Shown piece by piece: positions 57,560 to 64,000 of a stretch of 64,000 bases of DNA. The stretch covers positions 94,057,712 to 94,121,711 of the forward strand of contig CM067369.1 of NCBI GenBank assembly GCA_034401795.1, given 5' to 3'. Each line of letters starts with the position of its first letter. Within the stretch, counting starts at the first letter, position 1. The position numbers and the translations under genes were made by a program. The DNA comes from Chaetoderma sp. LZ-2023a (lineage: Eukaryota; Mollusca; Caudofoveata; Chaetodermatida; Chaetodermatidae). The notes under the pieces were generated by a model, which was not told the DNA's origin, made no database searches, and was given only the letters and a program-made list of their open reading frames with translations.

Positions 57560-60500
57560 AATAGGCCACACCTTCAAACTCTCTTTCCTTGATACCCTCT
57601 AAAGGAAGAACGACCTCTGGACCTGGAACTAGGATGACGAGAAAGGGACTGACCCCCTTTCTCCCAAGGAGAGAAAGACCGATCTTGAATATTGGAAGAT
57701 CGGTTAGAATTATTAATAATCCTAGAGGGATAAGCCCCGAATTGGTCTGGTTTGAGGCTCTTTCTTCTGGGAGATGAATTCGGACTCTTTACTGAAGAAA
57801 CATCTCTTTTAGAAGAAGGATTAGCAAAGGAAATCTGAGCCTGAAGCTCCCTAGAGGCCTTCAGGCGCTCAGATTCCACACGAATAAGACTGGGAGCCGA
57901 CTGTCCGAATATATCCTGACCAAATGGGGGGGGGGGGCCGAGATAAGACTACTCTTCAAAGAATTAGATATCTGAACCTCAGAGAGCTTCCTGGACCTTC
58001 TCTTAGAGGTAATAAATCCCAGAGATCTGCAGACTGAACTGAGTGAACCACGAGACAGATCCGCCAAGGAACCAAAGACTGATAAAGGAACCTGATTACC
58101 ACCTTCTTGAGCCTTAAGAACAGCTTCAGATAACAGAGCAAGGAAACTGGCCGACTTAAGCTGGGATCTGCAAACAGACTCCCATTTAAAAAGATCACTG
58201 GGATGCTCAACCTTGGAAGACTCCTTTAAATGTGAGGAAAGAACATCCCAGGAGGGACCAGAAAGAGACTGAGGAGCAGCAACCTTCAAATAATCCTCTT
58301 TGGGAACCTGAACAGGCGCATCAAATTTAGAAGAAAGAGAAAACTCCTTACAGTTAACATCATTAACAAAGAAATCCAGCATATCTACGACTAAATTATC
58401 AATAGGGGGAACTTGAGGAGAGGAAGAAGAAGAATCAGACGTAGAGAGAGCAGACCCAAAAGAAGGAGGGTCAATAGCAAATTCCTCCATAAGAGGAAGG
58501 GAAAGAGTAGAGGCGATCCACCTGTGAGCCATGGACCAGTCTTCCGAAGAGGCTCTGACCGGACAAAACCTCTTCAGATCCCTGGCCCTGACTGACTTGG
58601 GAACTGATGGAAGAGAAGAATGATTAGGAGAGGAAGAAGAGATGAGAAGAGAAGAATCACCTGAAACTAAAGATTCAGCCGCTCTAGAGGAAATAGGAGA
58701 ACAGGGTCTTCTAGCAGACTCAGGAAAGGAAGAAGCTTGATCAGAAGGAAAAGAATCCCTACCATGATCCTGACTAGAAGACAAGAAAGGATGAACCAGA
58801 GAACTGACAGAAAATCTCGAGGATCGAAAAATGAACCGAAACAAAAGAACGATCAAGAGAAGAATCCCTAACCACAGAAAACAAAGAGAAATCTAAACCT
58901 GAATCAACAATTTGAAATTCTAACTCGGGAGAAATAACAATGGAAACAATCGGATCAATATGATCAAAAGATGGAGAGGCAGAAGAGGAAGGAGGAAGAG
59001 AAGAAATTGGAAGACCAGATGGAGAAGAAGGAGAATGATCTAAGGATCACTGAAAAGAACCAATAGATGAAGAAAGACGGGAGAATCCCGGAGGAGGAGG
59101 AATAGATGCTTGAAAAAGAGATGATGAATTAAACACATGACTGGACGAGAAATCATTAGCTGAAAGAGAAGAAGCCGATAGGGAAGAAGGAATAGGATTA
59201 AAACCTGGAGGATGAGAGGAGGAAGAGAAAGAAGGAGACCTCGAGGTAGAGGAACTCAAAACAGCCTCACGAAAAGAAGGATCAGGGGAAGGAGAAGACA
59301 AATCAACCTCAACTACCTGAGATGGCGCAAAAGAACCATAATTAGAAACTAAAGAATCATGAGAAAAAATTCTGTGAGAAAATTCAGAACCCGAGCCTAC
59401 AAAATTCCTATCATCAAACTCATTACGCCTATCCACTGAAAAATCCTCTGAATCTAAAGAAGAAACTGAAAATGTTAGCATAAGTTGATGCTCGGATAAG
59501 TTCTTAGTCGAGGCTAACCGAATGTGTTTATTCGCTATACCGGAAGTTACGTCCCAACCGGAAGCGGAAGTCAGAAGTCTGAATGACCCGGAAGTACACC
59601 CCTAGAACCAGAAATGGAAGTGTACAGACTGGAATCCAAACCAGAAACGGAAGCGCTTCTACCGGAAGGCGAAAAATAATACGGGTCCACAGACCCTGGA
59701 TATCCAGTATGACCGGAAGCGCTGCTAAAACCAGAAGCAGAAGTAGGAACCGGATCTTGAAGACCAGGATGTCCTGAAAAAACCGGAAATCAGACCGGAT
59801 ACGGAAGGAACGGAAGTAGATCCGGAAAACGGAAGTAAACCCGAGTCCCGAATCCACTACAACTGGACCGGAAGTACTAGAAAAGCTTGATTGAAGACTT
59901 TTGGCTATAGGCGACCAATGAACAACTTTGACGACCGGTATAACTGAAACTTTGGCATTAGCAGCCGCCGCCACCACTGCTTGAGGGTTATGGCTATCAC
60001 TCTCAAGACTAATGTGGGTTTGACCCAGTGACCTGCTCGAGATCACCTTCGAGAGCTTTTTCGCTGTAGTTTTTTGTTTTGGAGACCTGATTTCTTGCAT
60101 GGACGTAAGAGGAATCGGTTTTCCCCATTTGCGGGCACGCCCACTAGCCCTCGGGCTATTGTCCGAATCAGAAGAAACTTCCTGTTTCTTGGCCTCCTGG
60201 ATGGCAGAAGAAATTCTTTCATCTAGCGACTTAGTCAAAACAGCAGTGACAGATTTAAACCTAGCAAATAAAGCCAAAACAGCTTCAGAATTCGCCGATG
60301 AGGGCCCACCCCCACCTCCGTTGCTGATGGATTAGAAACATTAGTTTTTGCAAAAGACACAGCTTTTGTCTTACCAGCAACGGGGGTAGGGGAAGATCGA
60401 CCAGAGGGCAGCGGTTGTTTAGAGGGCAAATCCTTAAAAAAGGCCTTAGAAACTGACGCTGACCACCCTTTGCATATCCCGCACATCGTTGTGGGGGTAC

Positions 60501-60600
60501 ACAAGGTGCATTTCGAACAAACATGTCCTCCATACTCCACAGAGTGAAGACGATCACACTTGGAGGATGTGCATTTTGTCTTATCGGTCAATTTAACAAA
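57560..60600 (-). pseudogene. gag-like region (DIRS copy 2), several frames
   Basis: Successive minus-strand open stretches make up what was probably one long first ORF. 60591-60235 has a Cys-rich N-terminus (CTSSKCDRLHSVEYGG, then CSKCTLCTPTTMCGICKGW), a likely zinc-binding module. 60277-59528 has SLDERISSAIQEAKKQE and GQTHISLESDSHNPQ. 59481-59047 is Ser/Pro-rich. 58856-57861 (331 codons) is Ser-rich with WSMAHRWIASTLSLPL and VQVPKEDYLKVAAPQSLSGP. 57879-57574 is a basic Ser/Arg-rich tail. Frames change at about 60260, 59500, 58900 and 57870. No domain of known function other than the Cys cluster is recognised. Confidence 0.7.
59530..59880. repeat. ACCGGAAG-rich stretch in gag (DIRS copy 2)
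   Basis: The plus strand reads ACCGGAAGTTACG, AACCGGAAGCGGAAGTCAG, CCCGGAAGTACAC, TACCGGAAGGCG and GACCGGAAGTACTAG within 350 bp. The same motif dominates 9000-9600 of copy 1. Confidence 0.8.
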
Positions 60601-61074
60601 CTCCTAAAAACGAAAAAAATGGAACAATGAAGCATACAGCTTGGTATTTCGGAGTCTAGAAACATAAAAACGCATTTCTAAGAAAGGCGGGAAAGTTCAA
60701 ATTTGTTAACAAATCCTTAATGACAAGAAACATACTTTCATAGGGAATAAATGTAATTCCTTATAATGCACTAATTGAAAAGTCAGAAAGGGCTCTTGGA
60801 GTACACTAAAGATTTAAGATGATGATGATGATATAGGCATAGTAAGATTGTTACCACGAAAACGTTAGTACCCTCACGAAAACCGGTAACATTTATACAC
60901 ATAGTTATAAAATTCAATATAACCACGAAATACTTCCTAAACGTAACTTAGGGAGGATAGACTTCATAGCAAGCATAAATTAGCAATAGGAAGTCTTCTC
61001 AAAAGTATAGCTGACACAGCGCAAAGCTATAAAAACTCTCTGGTAATATTTGAGCAGTTATTCTGCTTGCAGAA

Positions 61075-61347
61075 TAATTGAAAAGTGAATCTGTTTCCTA
61101 TTTGGGCTCCAGTGCACATGCGCAAGCGCGCTTAGTGACAGGCGTCACTATAGAGTGAGTACAGACTGGTGCCAGTCTATATCAGTCAATATACTGGAGA
61201 TGGACTTAACCAGTAGCCTGGTTGAGGGTCCATATTAATAGGAATAGGCATGGGGAGGTGTGTATGCAAGCATAAAAATGTTTTTCTGGTAGCTAAATGC
61301 AGATAATTGATTTAGCAAGTAGTGATTGAACGGTAATGGATGTTTTG
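61075..61347. repeat. Inverted terminal repeat, right (DIRS copy 2)
   Basis: It is complementary to 53831-54117. The unique right end GGTGTAATAACAACC follows to 61363. Confidence 0.88.
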
Positions 61348-61363
61348 TGGTGTAATAACAACC

Positions 61364-61785
61364 AAATTTTCCTTGAATTCTATGTCATTCAAGGGGGATA
61401 ACGCCATCACATCTGGACACGCGTCGCTGAACCGCAATCCCCACCGAGGCCTCATCATAAGGAATCACTATACCAAATTTAAAATAAATCCATGCAGGCT
61501 AGCTAAAGGTGTTGAACGGAAACCAAAATTTCCTTGAATTCAATGTCATTCAAGGGGGATAACTCCATCACATCTGGATGTGTGTCGCTGAAACGCAATC
61601 CCCACTGAGGCCTCAGACGTCATAAGGAATCGCTATACCAAATTTGAAATAAATCCATGCAGGCTAACTAAAGTTATCGAGTGGAAACCTAGTGTGATGG
61701 ATGGACGGACAGACGGATGGACGAATGCACACATGGACGCTGCCTATTACTAGTGTCCCCATCGACGGCCGTTGGGGGGACAATA
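61364..61785. repeat. Right part of the repeat split by DIRS copy 2
   Basis: Two ~155-bp units (TTTCCTTGAATTCWATGTCA, CAAGGGGGATAACKCCATCA, GCAATCCCCACYGAGGCCTC) are followed by a GGATGGACGGACAGACGG simple repeat and the end CCGTTGGGGGGACAATAAAA, which is complementary to the left end TTGTCCCCCC-type sequence at 53430. Confidence 0.85.
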
Positions 61786-61823
61786 AAATAATTAGTTGTT
61801 CCAATTGCCCGCCCCCCTGATAC

Positions 61824-61932
61824 CTGGTTACTGAATTCTCCTGGTGTCCAGTCCACACTGATTATGCCTATACTTTCAACATACGCTTCACTGTTATTCA
61901 GAGAGGCTGCACTACCAAGCTGCGCTGAAAAC
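61824..61932 (-). CDS. Putative prodomain exon of the convertase-like gene
   Basis: This 109-bp open exon has a pyrimidine-rich acceptor (tctcttatgcattctcag) and a good donor (AACCAG followed by gtatca). Its phases fit both neighbours: it takes one base to complete the split Arg codon from the exon at 63.45 kb and ends in phase 0, as the exon at 43194 requires. It encodes about 36 residues, including RFSAQL, then AYVESIGIISVDW, ending EFSNQ. That order (beta strand, short helix, beta strand) resembles the inhibitory prodomain of convertases, but no diagnostic residue proves it. If spliced directly to the next exon, the prodomain would be shorter than is usual for the family. An alternative acceptor AG lies at 61926-61925. 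Confidence 0.5.
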
Positions 61933-62091
61933 CTGAGAATGCATAAGAGATAAAAACATATATATATTACATGTAATTTTATACGTTAAAGCCATCAGAA
62001 GATGGCATAAACACTCACGCTCAGTCGCTCAAGCATACATACCCTTCTTAGTGGTCCCAGACACAAACATTTCAGATAAACGCAATTGACA

Positions 62092-62508
62092 GATAATGGA
62101 TGATTCCACTTTTAGCTATGCCGCAGCCATCTCTATAAGCTCTACCCACGCTCTTCCCGTGTTTGGATTGATTGAACCCTAAACTCCTTGAATCTCAATT
62201 TCCAGAAAAATTAAAGAGTCAAGTAAGCTGTTGAACATTTTGAAACTAATTTGATTGGGTGCTGTTGCTGCCTATGGCAGCAACAGCGCCCAGACAAATT
62301 AGTTTCAAAATGTTCAACAGAATGTTTCTTAAATAGTAAAGACATACAATTCATACAACTGTCAGACTTTTAAAAGTTCCTCAGACAGACTTTAGGCTAC
62401 ATCATTCATTACATAGTGGATTGTGATGTTATAGCTACATGGGGACGTAATTAAATTGATTATGAGGTCAAATACTTGATCAACAGATTGGATTCCTCTA
62501 TTAATGGT
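62092..62508. repeat. Family B palindromic MITE
   Basis: It starts TAATGGATGATTCCACTTTT and ends GATTGGATTCCTCTATTAAT. The core is a near-perfect palindrome GTTGAACATTTTGAAACTAA ... GGGTGCTGTTGCTGCCTATG | GCAGCAACAGCGCCC ... TTAGTTTCAAAATGTTCAAC. Confidence 0.85.
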
Positions 62509-62689
62509 AAATGACAATACAAAAAAAATAATCAGACAATGAATAATGAAATAATGGCACTGTGTCTCTCCTTAGTACACTGAAAACGACATGCTACACA
62601 CGCATCGATTCAAAACTGTTCAAGATTAAGCTGAGTGGGACAAAAGATTTTTGAATAATTTTATATACGTTGTGGCCGCATCCAGGCCA

Positions 62690-63130
62690 AAAAAAGCTTG
62701 GATATTTATGAATATCCAAGTTCTGTGGAGCTTGAATAAACCAGCTAATCCAAGCTTTTAATAACTTGGAAAAGCTTGGATTAGCTTGCTGGTATTGGCC
62801 ACATAAAATTCAAGATAATTCAAGAAAATCCAAGAAAGGCCTAGTTAAAGTAAAATCCAAGAAAATTCCAGATAGCTTGAACATTCAAGAAAATGCTAGC
62901 TAACTTGGACATTCAAGATAATCCAAGCTAGCTTGTCTGTATTGGCCACTTAAGATCCAAGAATATTCCAGCTAGCTTGAATATTCAAGAAAATCCAAGC
63001 TAGCTTGAACGTTCAAGAAAATCCAAGCCTGCTTGAACGTTCAAGAAAATCCCACTTAGCTTGGATTTTATTCCAGAAAGTCCCAGCTATCTAGAACTTC
63101 AAGAAAATCCGAGCTAATCCTAGCTTTTGA
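62690..63130. repeat. Palindrome-rich CAAGCTAGCTTG repeat, block 1
   Basis: About a dozen irregular ~30-bp units contain AATCCAAGCTAGCTTGAA and CATTCAAGAAAATCC. CAAGCTAGCTTG and TTGAACGTTCAA are self-complementary. Confidence 0.8.
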
Positions 63131-63449
63131 AATAGGTTAGCCATTAACATAAAATGTATGCACGTACACATACACGCTGCCACACAGAGATTATATATAA
63201 ATATGTACGCTTAAAACCCAAAATCACCTTCATGGGAGTTGAGTTATTCAATAACAAATACAATTTCAGCCAGACATTAGCAATGTATGAGTTTCTGACT
63301 GACTTGTCTGTTATTCTTATAGACATAGATTGTTAATGTGCCATATTATTTAGAAAGGCATCATCACTGCCTTAATTACATAGAACTGAAAAAGCTATAC
63401 CAAAACTGGTAATTCTGAATAAATCTCTGGAAATCAATAAAATACATAC

Positions 63450-63599
63450 CTCAAAATACAGTTCTGTTTCCATTTAAGGTTACTGATGCTACGCATTCTA
63501 TCTAACAGTACTGTCAGTGTTTCCAAACTATCATATTCTATATATCCATAGCTGGTAATGATCAATGCAATGAATGTACTGTTTGCTTTTTTACAAAGA
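63450..63599 (-). CDS. Putative upstream exon of the convertase-like gene
   Basis: On the minus strand an open frame with no stop from 63616 runs to a strong 5' splice site (TTTTGAG followed by gtatgt). It encodes a stretch with a hydrophobic start (FIALIITSYG) followed by EYDSLETLTVLLDRM. The exon ends in phase 2 and joins the exon at 61932 in frame through an Arg codon. The acceptor is uncertain: AG dinucleotides at 63600, 63581 and 63552 are all possible, so the start given is only one option. I do not recognise the domain. It might be the segment just before the prodomain, or belong to a neighbouring gene on the same strand. The evidence is open frame, donor quality and phase match only. 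Confidence 0.3.
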
Positions 63600-63724
63600 C
63601 TAAATTTCCCACCAATTTACCCGGCCAAGGTCGCCTCTAGTCATGACTATACAGAACCTGTTCGTGCCTTAGTGCAAGCTATTTCAAGATAATCCACGGT
63701 AGTGTAAGTGAGTCTACAAATTCA

Positions 63725-64000
63725 AGACATCCAAGTAGCTTGAATTCTTTTATGTCTGACAAAACAAAGTCCTAGAAAATCCAAGCTAGCTTGCATTCTG
63801 TCAAATCAGAAATGTCCAAGCAAATCCAAGAAGCTTGCACTTTTTCATGATGATATTCAAAAAGTCCTAGAAAATCCAAGCTAGCTTGAATTCTGACAGG
63901 GGAATTTTCCAGCAGTTCAAGCAACTATATAACGTCCAAGCTAATTCAAGGTAATCCAAGCTGGTATGGGTTGAATAATTTTCCAATAGCTTGGATATTC
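63725..64000. repeat. Palindrome-rich CAAGCTAGCTTG repeat, block 2
   Basis: The same motifs as at 62690-63130 (CCTAGAAAATCCAAGCTAGC, TTGAATTCTGAC) resume and continue to the window edge. The putative exon at 63450 lies between the blocks. Confidence 0.75.

Larger units (their letters stand above)
53774..61363 (-). mobile_element. DIRS-type retrotransposon, copy 2 (7.6 kb)
   Basis: This copy keeps the complete layout. It has inverted terminal repeats (53831-54117 and 61075-61347), an internal complementary region (54157-54290), and on the minus strand gag-like frames, then reverse transcriptase, RNase H and a tyrosine recombinase. DIRS elements are retrotransposons that replicate through RNA and insert by a tyrosine recombinase with no target duplication. 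Here AAACC directly meets the element at the left and AAATTTT at the right, as in the uninterrupted neighbouring unit GAAACCAAAATTT. No methyltransferase domain was recognised. Each coding region has at least one stop or frameshift, so the copy is inactive. The left boundary is uncertain by a few bases in a C run. Confidence 0.9.

Noticed and set aside
57861-58856. 331-codon Ser-rich open frame as a host gene
   Set aside because: It lies inside DIRS copy 2 between its gag N-terminus and polymerase, so it is part of the element.

Overview
The window looks like animal (metazoan) nuclear DNA, probably from a marine invertebrate and perhaps a mollusc. It is AT-rich. Its only recognisable host gene is split into short exons (about 53-210 bp) by introns of up to about 18 kb with GT/AG ends. 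The rest is mostly mobile DNA: two DIRS-type tyrosine-recombinase retrotransposons, a nearly full-length LINE with an RNase H domain, a CR1-like LINE remnant, several palindromic MITE families, a non-autonomous hAT element, and long arrays of a ~155 bp repeat carrying CAAGATGGC. The mollusc suggestion is an impression from the repeat style and has not been tested by a search.

The host gene lies on the minus strand and spans at least 43.2 kb to 2.7 kb, probably from 63.5 kb. Seven exons (43126-43194, 38253-38372, 36042-36094, 20996-21081, 20110-20285, 11463-11672, 2699-2804) join in a consistent reading frame. Together they encode the prodomain cleavage site and nearly all of the catalytic domain of a kexin/furin-type proprotein convertase (subtilase family S8B). 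The frame is open and the splice sites are good, but the catalytic Asp and the catalytic His are both replaced by Ser. The oxyanion-hole Asn and the catalytic Ser motifs are also altered. This is either a pseudoprotease paralogue or a very divergent enzyme, and it is the most interesting item here. Two further exons at 61.8 and 63.45 kb join it in phase and may encode its N-terminal or prodomain region. The P domain and the first exon are not in view.

Layout: 0-3 kb, palindromic MITEs and the Ser-region exon. 3.28-11.17 kb, DIRS copy 1, badly decayed. 11.4-11.7 kb, an exon. 13.39-14.09 kb, a hAT MITE with an 8-bp target duplication. 14-21 kb, MITEs and two exons. 21.8-31.7 kb, CAAGATGGC repeat elements interrupted by a 1-kb minisatellite. 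32-43 kb, MITEs, a CR1-like fragment and three exons. 44.5 kb, an (AG)58 microsatellite. 46.0-49.96 kb, a LINE with 10-bp target duplications. 52.4-53.0 kb, a compound palindrome. 53.77-61.36 kb, DIRS copy 2 with terminal inverted repeats and an internal complementary region, inserted inside another repeat. 61.8-63.6 kb, putative upstream exons. 62.7-64 kb, a palindrome-rich CAAGCTAGCTTG repeat.

The coding elements (both DIRS copies, the LINE and the CR1 remnant) all lie in the sense orientation of the host gene, within its introns. None has an intact complete coding region. The MITEs have inserted into each other and into the tandem repeats, which gives paralogous empty sites that show their target duplications directly.
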